Positions 1 to 6,079 of a stretch of 10,244 nucleotides of DNA are shown here, piece by piece. The position numbers and the translations under genes are program-made. Source of the DNA: JAJTFW01 sp031411335 (lineage in GTDB: Bacteria > Bacteroidota > Bacteroidia > AKYH767-A > OLB10); the NCBI GenBank assembly GCA_031411335.1, contig JANOAX010000008.1, forward strand, positions 1 through 10,244. Direction: 5' to 3'. A model generated the notes under the pieces. The model ran no database searches and was not told where the DNA came from. It saw only the letters and a list, made by a program, of their open reading frames with translations. How positions within the stretch are numbered: the stretch's first letter is position 1; each line of letters opens with the position of its first letter.

Positions 1-1060
1 TCGAAAGAAAATGTTGGAAGAAGGCGGTCGTTTAGATTGGGCCATGGGTGAACTTATGGGTTATGCCACGTTGTTGGAAGAAGGTCATCCTGTGCGTATC
101 AGCGGGCAAGATGTGGAGCGAGGAACATTTTCGCATAGGCATGCCGTTATACGTTTGGAAGATAAGGAAGAGGTGTATGTGCCGCTGAGCAATTTGAGCG
201 AGCAACAAGCAAAATTTACCATTTATAATTCATTGTTGAGTGAATACGGTGTGTTGGGATTTGATTATGGATACAGCTTCACGGCTCCAAATTCACTCGT
301 CGTTTGGGAAGCACAATTTGGCGATTTTGGAAACGGTGCTCAAATTATTATAGATCAATATCTCAGTAGCTCCGAAGATAAATGGAAGCGCATGAATGGT
401 ATTGTGATGTTATTACCTCATGGTTACGAAGGGCAAGGAGCAGAGCATAGCAGCGGTCGCATGGAGCGTTTCCTAAGTTTATGTGCAGAGTATAATATGC
501 AAGTAACGAATTGTACAACGCCAGCAAATTTCTTTCATGCGTTGCGTCGACAATTAAAACGTGAATTCAGAAAACCGTTGATTGTGTTCACCCCCAAAAG
601 TTTATTGCGTCATCCTCGTTGCGTTTCTTCTATCGATGATTTCACCAAAAATGGATTTGTAGAAGTGATGGATGATGTTACCGCTGATTCGAAGAAAATA
701 AATCGCATTGCATTTTGTACAGGAAAAGTGTATTATGATTTACTGGATCGAAAGGAGAAAGATAAAAATACCGACCTTGCCATCGTTCGTCTGGAACAAT
801 TATATCCTTTCCCTAAAAAACAAGTGGAAGCTATCTTAAAGAAGTATGCACAAGCCACTTCGTATTTATGGGTGCAAGAAGAACCAGAAAATAGTGGAGC
901 ATGGTCGTATATTTTAAGAGTAATGCGTCAACATAATTTGCGTTACATAGGACGCGAGGAAAGCGCAAGTCCTGCAACAGGTTCGCATAAACAACACGAT
1001 AAGGAGCAAAAAGCAATTCTTGATGAAGTGTTTTCTTCGCAACTCGTTCCATCTAATTAA
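1..1060 (+). CDS. sucA: 2-oxoglutarate dehydrogenase E1 component, C-terminal part (5' end outside window)
   Basis: E1o is the thiamine-diphosphate enzyme that decarboxylates 2-oxoglutarate and passes the succinyl group to the lipoyl arm of E2 in the TCA cycle. The reading frame is open from the window edge (first full codon at base 2) to TAA at 1058-1060, giving about 352 residues of a family usually 900-950 long, so the N-terminal and thiamine-binding parts lie upstream. Visible E1o signatures, in order, are SGQDVERGTFSHRHAVI, WEAQFGDFGNGAQ, LLPHGYEGQGAEHSSGRMER, SPKSLLRHP (here TPKSLLRHP), IVRLEQLYPFP and QEEPENSGAW. The HGYEGQG-HSS stretch and the RxEQLYPFP element separate E1o from pyruvate dehydrogenase E1 and transketolase. 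The ATG at 11 is internal, not the start. sucB begins 30 bases after the stop, so the two are probably one operon. Confidence 0.96.
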   Translation, partial: RKKMLEEGGRLDWAMGELMGYATLLEEGHPVRISGQDVERGTFSHRHAVIRLEDKEEVYVPLSNLSEQQAKFTIYNSLLSEYGVLGFDYGYSFTAPNSLVVWEAQFGDFGNGAQIIIDQYLSSSEDKWKRMNGIVMLLPHGYEGQGAEHSSGRMERFLSLCAEYNMQVTNCTTPANFFHALRRQLKREFRKPLIVFTPKSLLRHPRCVSSIDDFTKNGFVEVMDDVTADSKKINRIAFCTGKVYYDLLDRKEKDKNTDLAIVRLEQLYPFPKKQVEAILKKYAQATSYLWVQEEPENSGAWSYILRVMRQHNLRYIGREESASPATGSHKQHDKEQKAILDEVFSSQLVPSN

Positions 1061-1090
1061 TTTTATTATTTATTCTCAATTTGAAATATT

Positions 1091-2386
1091 ATGGCCGTTG
1101 AATTAAAAGTGCCCTCTCCCGGAGAATCCATTACAGAAGTGCAGATTGCTAAATGGTTGAAAGCCGATGGTGATTATGTGGAGCGTGATGAAGAAGTAGC
1201 TGAAATAGATTCCGATAAAGCAACACTAAGTTTAGTAGCTGAAGCGAGTGGCATATTAAAAATAGTAGTGAAAGAAGGGGAGACCGTTGCTGTTGGATCG
1301 GTAGTTGCCACCATCGATACTAACGCTGCCGCACCTGAGAAGAAAGTGGTAGAGGAGAAGACCGCTCCTGAAAAAGGGGCATCGGAAAAAGTTTCATCAG
1401 AAAAAACTGCTCCTGAAAAAGTAGCAGCGGAACCAGTGGCAAAGAAATCCGACAGTGAAAGTTATGCAACCGGACATCCTAGTGTTGCTGCAAAAAAATT
1501 GATGGACGAAAATTCCATTGTTGCAAAACAAGTAACGGCTACTGGAAAGGATGGTCGCATTACGAAAGGGGATGTACTTGAAACCATAAGTAAAGGTTCG
1601 GGCGATGCTGCAAGTCCATCGGCGCCTCCCTTAGGATTGAATAGTGGTGAAGTGAGTCGCGAAATGCGCAAGGAAAAGATGAGTATGTTGCGCAAGAAAG
1701 TAGCGCAACGTTTAGTAGCCGTAAAGCAAGAGACTGCGATGCTTACTACTTTTAACGAAGTGGATATGACGGCCATCATGGAAGTACGTAAGTTGTATAA
1801 AGATAAATTTAAAGAGAAGCATGGAGTTGGATTAGGCTTCATGAGTTTTTTCACGAAAGCAGTCTGTGAAGCGTTAAAAGAATTTCCTTATGTGAATGCA
1901 CAAATCGACGGCGATGAAATGATATTACATGAGTACTGTGATATCGGTATTGCTGTGAGTGCACCCAAAGGATTAATGGTTCCTGTTATACGCAACGCAG
2001 AAAGTTTGAGCTTAGCCAAAATTGAATCGACCATCATTGAATTAGCTACTAAAGCACGCGACGGAAAATTATCGATCGAAGAAATGACTGGCGGAACATT
2101 TACCATTACTAACGGCGGCGTGTTCGGTTCGATGATGTCAACGCCCATCATTAACCCACCACAAAGCGCCATTTTAGGAATGCATAATATCATCGAACGT
2201 CCAATGGCCATAAGTGGCAAAGTAGAAATTCGTCCTATGATGTATGTTGCACTTTCATACGATCATCGTATCATCGATGGTAAAGATTCAGTAGGATTTT
2301 TAGTGCGTGTAAAACAGATGCTCGAAGAACCCATCAAACTATTGACAGCCGGAAAAGATCCAATGAAAATTTTACTCCAACTGTGA
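1091..2386 (+). CDS. sucB: Dihydrolipoyl succinyltransferase, E2 of 2-oxoglutarate dehydrogenase
   Basis: This is the core of the 2-oxoglutarate dehydrogenase complex; it carries the lipoyl arm and transfers succinyl to CoA. Its 431 residues show a single lipoyl domain (1-77) with the lipoylation lysine K43 in EIDSDKATL. An acidic/basic Ala-Pro-rich linker follows (about 78-122). The E1/E3-binding domain is at about 124-165 (HPSVAAKKLMDE, GKDGRITKGDV). The acyltransferase domain covers about 190-431 and holds the active-site motif DHRIIDG with H392 and D396. LTTFNEVDM and NGGVFGSMMSTPIINPPQS are characteristic of E2o rather than E2p. There is a short tail past the last conserved helix (about residues 418-431). 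The ATG at 1091 fits because the lipoyl domain begins at residue 2. E3 (lpd) is not in view. Directly after the stop lies an 8-bp repeat array. Confidence 0.97.
   Translation: MAVELKVPSPGESITEVQIAKWLKADGDYVERDEEVAEIDSDKATLSLVAEASGILKIVVKEGETVAVGSVVATIDTNAAAPEKKVVEEKTAPEKGASEKVSSEKTAPEKVAAEPVAKKSDSESYATGHPSVAAKKLMDENSIVAKQVTATGKDGRITKGDVLETISKGSGDAASPSAPPLGLNSGEVSREMRKEKMSMLRKKVAQRLVAVKQETAMLTTFNEVDMTAIMEVRKLYKDKFKEKHGVGLGFMSFFTKAVCEALKEFPYVNAQIDGDEMILHEYCDIGIAVSAPKGLMVPVIRNAESLSLAKIESTIIELATKARDGKLSIEEMTGGTFTITNGGVFGSMMSTPIINPPQSAILGMHNIIERPMAISGKVEIRPMMYVALSYDHRIIDGKDSVGFLVRVKQMLEEPIKLLTAGKDPMKILLQL
1361..1435 (+). repeat. 15-bp in-frame repeats in the SucB linker
   Basis: Residues 91-115 of SucB are five consecutive five-residue units ending in EK (the last in EP): TAPEK, GASEK, VSSEK, TAPEK, VAAEP. 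The first and fourth are identical in protein. Flexible Ala/Pro/charged linkers are normal between E2 lipoyl and subunit-binding domains. The regular five-residue period suggests growth by tandem duplication of 15-bp units. This is a coding repeat, not a separate element. Confidence 0.75.
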
Positions 2387-2387
2387 A

Positions 2388-2419
2388 AATTGGTAAATTG
2401 GCAAGTTGGTGAATTGGTA
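2388..2419 (+). repeat. Array of four 8-bp units (AATTGGTA type) after sucB
   Basis: Four head-to-tail octamers fill exactly 32 bases: AATTGGTA, AATTGGCA, AGTTGGTG, AATTGGTA (consensus ARTTGGYR). The array starts one base after the sucB stop codon at 2384-2386. The same unit occurs in the opposite orientation at 7706-7737. From memory, such octamer arrays are frequent in Bacteroidota spacers; their function is unknown to me. Confidence 0.8.
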
Positions 2420-2469
2420 AATGCGAAACTATGTATAGTAGAGTGGAGATTCACTTGAAAAGTTTCTTT

Positions 2470-2525
2470 GTAGCGCCCATGGTTAACATTGCACCCTGAG
2501 CTTAGTCGATGGGTGCTAACGCTAC
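2470..2525. repeat. Bulged long hairpin in the sucB-nfu convergent spacer
   Basis: The 3' arm 2511-2525 (GGGTGCTAACGCTAC) can pair along its whole length with three blocks of the 5' arm: GTAGC (2470-2474), GTTA (2482-2485) and GCACCC (2491-2496). This leaves bulges of 7 and 5 bases and a 14-base loop (2497-2510). The loop region reads TGAGCTTAGTCGAT and resembles, from memory, a dispersed repeat containing CCTGAGCTT-GTCGA found in many bacteria. No T-tract follows either arm, so an intrinsic terminator is not clearly indicated, though its position between convergent genes would suit one. A member of a REP-like dispersed family is my preferred reading. Confidence 0.6.
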
Positions 2526-2568
2526 GTTTTAGAAGTTATATTCAAAGGAATGAAGAATTTCTTCCCAT

Positions 2569-2600
2569 TTTCAAATTAACTCATCTTCAAATTTTCAAAT
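2569..2600 (-). repeat. Array of four 8-bp units (ATTTGAAA type) after nfu
   Basis: Read on the minus strand, four octamers lie in register: ATTTGAAA (2600-2593), ATTTGAAG (2592-2585), a decayed ATGAGTTA (2584-2577) and ATTTGAAA (2576-2569). The array begins three bases after the nfu stop codon (complement of 2604-2606). It has the same length (32 bases) and period as the array after sucB but a different unit, so the two convergent genes each end in an octamer array. Confidence 0.72.
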
Positions 2601-2603
2601 TAA

Positions 2604-3248
2604 TCACTCGGAAACCGCCACCACTTCTTCCACTCCAGGAACCATTTGCTTCAACAAATTTTCTATTCCTGATTTCAACGTAATCGTCGAACTCGGACAT
2701 CCACTGCACGCTCCTTTTAACACTACACTCACCACACCATTTTTATACGAACGGAAATGAATCGCGCCTCCATCACCTTCTACTGCCGGACGAATGTATT
2801 CATCCAACAACTCCATAATTTTCTTCTCCGCTTCAGGATCAGGTTCAGAGTCGATTTGTGTTCGCGTAGGTTGTTCTTCTGCTTTCACTTCAGGCGTTAC
2901 AACTTTTGGTTTTTTGTTAGGGATATGATTTTCATCAAATGGTGAATTCAAAAATAATTTTTCATCCGACATCAAAAATCCACGAATAAATTCGCGAAGA
3001 ATATTACTGATGTCGAACCAATCCACTTCAGTGTCTTTGTTAATGGTCACAAAATTGGTATTGATAAAAACTTTATTCACACCACTAAAAGCAAACAATT
3101 GCGCCGCTAACGGACAATTGGTGGTTTCATCAGGGTGGTTGTATTCTACGCTTCCGCCTTCCAATAACATCACATCGGCAACAAACTTTAAGCTATTAGG
3201 ATTGGGAGTCAGCTCCGCATATACGTTGATGGGTCGAGTGGTATTCAT
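2604..3248 (-). CDS. Nfu-type iron-sulfur cluster carrier (Nfu N domain plus NifU C-terminal domain)
   Basis: Predicted Fe-S scaffold or carrier that hands 4Fe-4S clusters to client enzymes in the cytoplasm. With the ATG at 3248 it has 214 residues. An N-terminal Nfu domain covers about 8-95 (TPNPNSLKF, then NCPLAAQLF and GVNKVFI). A charged, proline-rich linker covers about 105-138. A NifU-like C-terminal domain covers about 140-211, with EGDGG and the cluster-ligating CSGC at C181/C184 (KGACSGCPSSTITL). The layout matches mitochondrial NFU1. An upstream TTG at 3257 would add three residues, but it overlaps the -7 promoter element, so I prefer the ATG. The gene is alone on its strand, convergent with sucB and divergent from nadB. 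Known clients of such proteins include lipoyl synthase; a link to SucB lipoylation or NadA is inference. Confidence 0.92.
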   Translation of the reverse strand: MNTTRPINVYAELTPNPNSLKFVADVMLLEGGSVEYNHPDETTNCPLAAQLFAFSGVNKVFINTNFVTINKDTEVDWFDISNILREFIRGFLMSDEKLFLNSPFDENHIPNKKPKVVTPEVKAEEQPTRTQIDSEPDPEAEKKIMELLDEYIRPAVEGDGGAIHFRSYKNGVVSVVLKGACSGCPSSTITLKSGIENLLKQMVPGVEEVVAVSE

Positions 3249-3254
3249 GTTTTG

Positions 3255-3262
3255 CAAAGATA
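3255..3262 (-). promoter_or_regulatory. Bacteroidota-type -7 promoter element for nfu
   Basis: On the minus strand TATCTTTG matches the Bacteroidota -7 consensus TAnnTTTG. Only six bases separate it from the nfu ATG at 3248, so the transcript would have almost no leader. The best TTG for a -33 box lies 24 bases further upstream, longer than the usual spacing of about 19-21, so the -33 part is weak. Confidence 0.6.
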
Positions 3263-3307
3263 CGGGATCAAGGTTAGAATTAGATTCAATTTTAAGGTAG
3301 TATATTG

Positions 3308-3315
3308 TATTTTTG
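3308..3315 (+). promoter_or_regulatory. Bacteroidota-type -7 promoter element for nadB
   Basis: TATTTTTG matches TAnnTTTG and lies 35 bases before the nadB ATG. No TTG sits at the expected -33 distance, so the call rests on the -7 element and on its place between divergent genes. A start a few bases downstream would put the hairpin at 3320-3344 at the very 5' end of the mRNA. Confidence 0.5.
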
Positions 3316-3319
3316 CCTC

Positions 3320-3344
3320 CAGCTTACGATTCTAATTGTAGCTG
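3320..3344 (+). other. Small hairpin in the nadB leader
   Basis: CAGCT (3320-3324) and AC (3326-3327) pair with GT (3338-3339) and AGCTG (3340-3344), giving seven base pairs with one bulged T and a 10-base loop. It ends six bases before the nadB start codon, where ribosomes load. It could modulate translation or be chance; its sequence matches no riboswitch class I recognise. Confidence 0.35.
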
Positions 3345-3350
3345 AATAGA

Positions 3351-4925
3351 ATGCAGCAAAAAATAGATTTCCTTATTATAGGGTCAGGAATAGCGGGACT
3401 CAGCTATGCTCTTAAAGTGGCGAATCATGGTAAGGTCTTGGTAATCACGAAGGCGAACCGCGACGAAACCAATACCAAGTATGCACAAGGTGGAATTGCC
3501 GCCGTTACTTATGCGCCCGATTCCATCGAAAAACATATTTCCGATACACTCGATGCAGGCGATGGAATATGTGATGAAGATATTGTTCGAATGGTGATCA
3601 CGGAAGGTGTAGAGCGAATTGAAGAGTTAATTCATTGGGGAACTGATTTCGATAAGAATGAAGAAGGTGCTTTTGACCTTGCGCGCGAAGGCGGTCATAG
3701 CGAAAATCGCATCTTACATCACAAAGACCGCACAGGGGCTGAGATAGAGCGTACGTTACTCGAGCAAATCAATAATCATCCAAACATTGAATTGCATACT
3801 CATCTTTTTGCATTAGATCTGATTACACAACATCACTTAGGACAAGAAGTAACTCGCAGCTCCGGTGGAATTGAATGTTACGGTGTGTACGTACTGAATT
3901 TGAAAACAAATAAAGTAGAGACAATACAATCGAAAATTACTTTAGTAGCTACAGGTGGAGCCGGACAATTATATCGCACCACCACCAATCCAAAAATTGC
4001 AACGGGCGATGGCGTAGCGATGGTCTACAGAGCGAAAGGCACAGTGCGCGACATGGAATTTATTCAATTTCACCCTACAGGATTGTATCATCCAACGGAG
4101 AGTCCGTGTTTCTTGATTTCTGAAGCTGTAAGAGGAGCAGGCGCCATTCTTCGCACCAAGGATGGAGATGAATTTATGCAACATTATGACGAACGCGCAT
4201 CCTTAGCACCTCGTGATATTGTAGCGCGCGCCATCGACAATGAAATAAAAAAGAGCGGTGCAGAATTCGTTTACCTCGATTGCACAAGGATCGATAAAAA
4301 ACATTTTGAAACACATTTTCCAACCATCTTGAAAAAGTGTTTAAGTATGGGAATTGATCCCACCAAAGATTTTATACCTGTAGCTCCTGCCGCACATTAT
4401 TTATGTGGAGGAATTAGTGTAGATGAAAATGCATGTAGCGATATAAAGAATTTATATGCTGCCGGTGAATGTGCTCGCACTGGATTGCATGGTGGAAATC
4501 GATTGGCTTCAAATTCATTGTTGGAAGCCTTGGTTTTTTCGCATCGTGCGTATAGGCATGGCGTTAGTGCTTTCAGCGATATAGATTTCAAAGAAAATAT
4601 TCCCGATTGGAACGCAGAAGGAACTACGGCTCCTAAGGAAATGATTTTAATTACAGAGAATAGACGAGAACTACAATCACTCATGACCAATTACGTGGGC
4701 ATTGTGCGTAATAATACACGACTCAAACGTGCCCTCGACCGACTCCGTATCATCTATGGAGAAACGGAAGCATTGTATGAGCGCACCATTGTATCGCCTG
4801 CATTGTGCGAACTGCGCAACATGATAAATTTATCGTACCTTGTTGTTAAAGCGGCGATGGCGCGTATCGAAAACAGAGGTCTTCATTACAATTCGGATTT
4901 GGTAGATTCGAATCCGAAGAAATAA
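3351..4925 (+). CDS. nadB: L-aspartate oxidase
   Basis: FAD enzyme that oxidises L-aspartate to iminoaspartate, the first step of de novo NAD synthesis; quinolinate synthase NadA (not in view) uses the product. Its 524 residues are close to the family norm of 510-540. The FAD-binding GSGIAG is at 11-16 after a hydrophobic strand. TKYAQGGIAA (42-51) and REGGHSENRILH (112-123) follow, then the substrate-site segment EFIQFHPTG with H241 and T243. LAPRDIVARAID carries R288, and AAHYLCGGI carries H349. GLHGGNRLASNSLLE (378-392) is the C-terminal FAD site. The C-terminal helical domain ends in the usual RGLHYNSD. These features fit aspartate oxidase rather than succinate dehydrogenase: the protein is short, no membrane-anchor or Fe-S subunit gene is nearby, and the REGGHS form is present. 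It is the first gene of a two-gene unit with the LuxE-like gene. Confidence 0.96.
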   Translation: MQQKIDFLIIGSGIAGLSYALKVANHGKVLVITKANRDETNTKYAQGGIAAVTYAPDSIEKHISDTLDAGDGICDEDIVRMVITEGVERIEELIHWGTDFDKNEEGAFDLAREGGHSENRILHHKDRTGAEIERTLLEQINNHPNIELHTHLFALDLITQHHLGQEVTRSSGGIECYGVYVLNLKTNKVETIQSKITLVATGGAGQLYRTTTNPKIATGDGVAMVYRAKGTVRDMEFIQFHPTGLYHPTESPCFLISEAVRGAGAILRTKDGDEFMQHYDERASLAPRDIVARAIDNEIKKSGAEFVYLDCTRIDKKHFETHFPTILKKCLSMGIDPTKDFIPVAPAAHYLCGGISVDENACSDIKNLYAAGECARTGLHGGNRLASNSLLEALVFSHRAYRHGVSAFSDIDFKENIPDWNAEGTTAPKEMILITENRRELQSLMTNYVGIVRNNTRLKRALDRLRIIYGETEALYERTIVSPALCELRNMINLSYLVVKAAMARIENRGLHYNSDLVDSNPKK

Positions 4926-4930
4926 AATTG

Positions 4931-5911
4931 ATGAGCATGTCCCCTTGTTTTTCCATCACAGATGAAACTTCTTTTCAAGAGGTTGCTTTACAAATTTTTA
5001 AAGATCAATCGCAACATGTTCAAGTATATCGTGAGTACTTAGATGCCATAAAAGTAAATCCACTAACGGTAGGCAGATGGGAAGATATTCCGTATTTGCC
5101 CATCGAGTTTTTTAGAACTCGAGAAGTCATCAAGGATGGACTTAACGCGCAAGTAATTTTTAAGAGCAGTGGAAGTACATCGTCACAATCCTCCACCCAT
5201 TTTGTTGCCGACACACAACTCTATATCGAAAGTTATATGCGTGGCTTTCACAATAGTTACGGCTCCATTTCACAGTATGCTTTGCTTGCTTTGTTGCCTT
5301 CGTATTTGCAGAAAGGGGATTCATCATTAGTCTACATGACCGATCATCTTATCCGTGAAAGTAAAAATTCCTTCAGCGGTTTTTACCTCGACGATTATAT
5401 TTCTTTATCGAAAGCATTAAACACACTAAAAGACCATCGGCACAAAACGATTTTATTAGGTGTGAGCTATGCCTTAATCGATTTAGCAGAACAGTTTCCC
5501 ATGCAATTCCCAGAACTTATCATCATGGAAACAGGCGGAATGAAAGGAAGAAGAAAAGAGTTGGTAAAAGAAGAGCTACATGCAATTTTGAAATCAGGTT
5601 TTGGAGTAGAAAATATACATTCGGAGTATGGTATGACGGAATTATTGTCGCAAGCCTATTCATCGGGAGAAGGAATTTATCATTGTCCGCCGTGGATGAA
5701 AGTACGTATCCGTGAAATGAATGATCCTTTTCATTTTGTAGATAACGGAAAAACAGGCGGCGTTTGCATGACTGATTTAGCCAATCAGAATTCCTGCGCT
5801 TTCATAGCAACCCAGGATTTAGGGCGATTACACCCCAACGGAAGCTTCGAAATATTGGGTCGTTTTGACGATGCAGAGGCTCGCGGGTGTAATTTATTGG
5901 TCGATTTTTGA
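4931..5911 (+). CDS. LuxE-like acyl-protein synthetase / adenylate-forming protein
   Basis: Member of the LuxE acyl-protein synthetase family, related to AMP-forming ligases; in luminous bacteria LuxE activates a fatty acid with ATP and holds it on a cysteine. From the ATG at 4931 it has 326 residues. It shows a phosphate-binding-like SSGSTSSQSS at about 79-88, ETGGMKGRR at about 200-208, and HSEYGMTELLSQ at about 230-241, equivalent to the A5 motif of adenylate-forming enzymes. GRFDDAEARGC near the end has C320 seven residues from the C terminus, as expected for the acylated cysteine of LuxE. No signal peptide or membrane segment is seen. A TTG at 4928 and an ATG at 4937 are alternative starts. 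It begins five bases after the nadB stop, so it is almost certainly cotranscribed. No luxC or luxD homologue is in view, and its substrate is unknown. Confidence 0.82.
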   Translation: MSMSPCFSITDETSFQEVALQIFKDQSQHVQVYREYLDAIKVNPLTVGRWEDIPYLPIEFFRTREVIKDGLNAQVIFKSSGSTSSQSSTHFVADTQLYIESYMRGFHNSYGSISQYALLALLPSYLQKGDSSLVYMTDHLIRESKNSFSGFYLDDYISLSKALNTLKDHRHKTILLGVSYALIDLAEQFPMQFPELIIMETGGMKGRRKELVKEELHAILKSGFGVENIHSEYGMTELLSQAYSSGEGIYHCPPWMKVRIREMNDPFHFVDNGKTGGVCMTDLANQNSCAFIATQDLGRLHPNGSFEILGRFDDAEARGCNLLVDF

Positions 5912-6028
5912 CGGTTTAGGAAGATGGATTCGCCCTTTAATTCTGCCATTTGTCCCCTATAATCGAGTATTTACCAAGAATTCTACTTGATTTGAATAAG
6001 GTTTGATCCATTTCCTCTGTATAGTACG

Positions 6029-6036
6029 TAGATTTG
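6029..6036 (+). promoter_or_regulatory. Possible -7 promoter element for the sugar phosphotransferase gene
   Basis: TAGATTTG matches TAnnTTTG, 43 bases before the ATG at 6080. TTTG at 6002-6005 could serve as the -33 box, with a slightly long spacer of 23 bases. The 168-base gap after the LuxE-like gene supports a new transcription start here. Confidence 0.42.
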
Positions 6037-6079
6037 CCTACACAATTACGAATACCACAAAACAATAATATTCTTTTAC

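Noticed and set aside
1462..1854. Open frame of 130 codons on the minus strand inside sucB
   Set aside because: It lies fully antisense to a well-conserved enzyme domain and its translation shows no recognisable family or domain pattern.
1888..2220. Open frame on the minus strand inside sucB
   Set aside because: Antisense to the E2 catalytic domain, with no motif or plausible start context.
2388..2600. Octamer arrays as a possible CRISPR
   Set aside because: Units are 8 bases with no spacers between them and no cas gene is present.
2489..2683. Small plus-strand open frame across the sucB-nfu spacer
   Set aside because: It translates the hairpin and octamer repeats and then runs antisense into nfu; the repeat-derived protein is an artefact.
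3249..3257. TTG start at 3257 for nfu
   Set aside because: It overlaps the -7 promoter element, adds only three residues outside the domain, and an ATG at 3248 is available.
3351..4925. Succinate dehydrogenase or fumarate reductase flavoprotein
   Set aside because: Length, the REGGHS segment and the absence of adjacent Fe-S and membrane subunits fit L-aspartate oxidase better.
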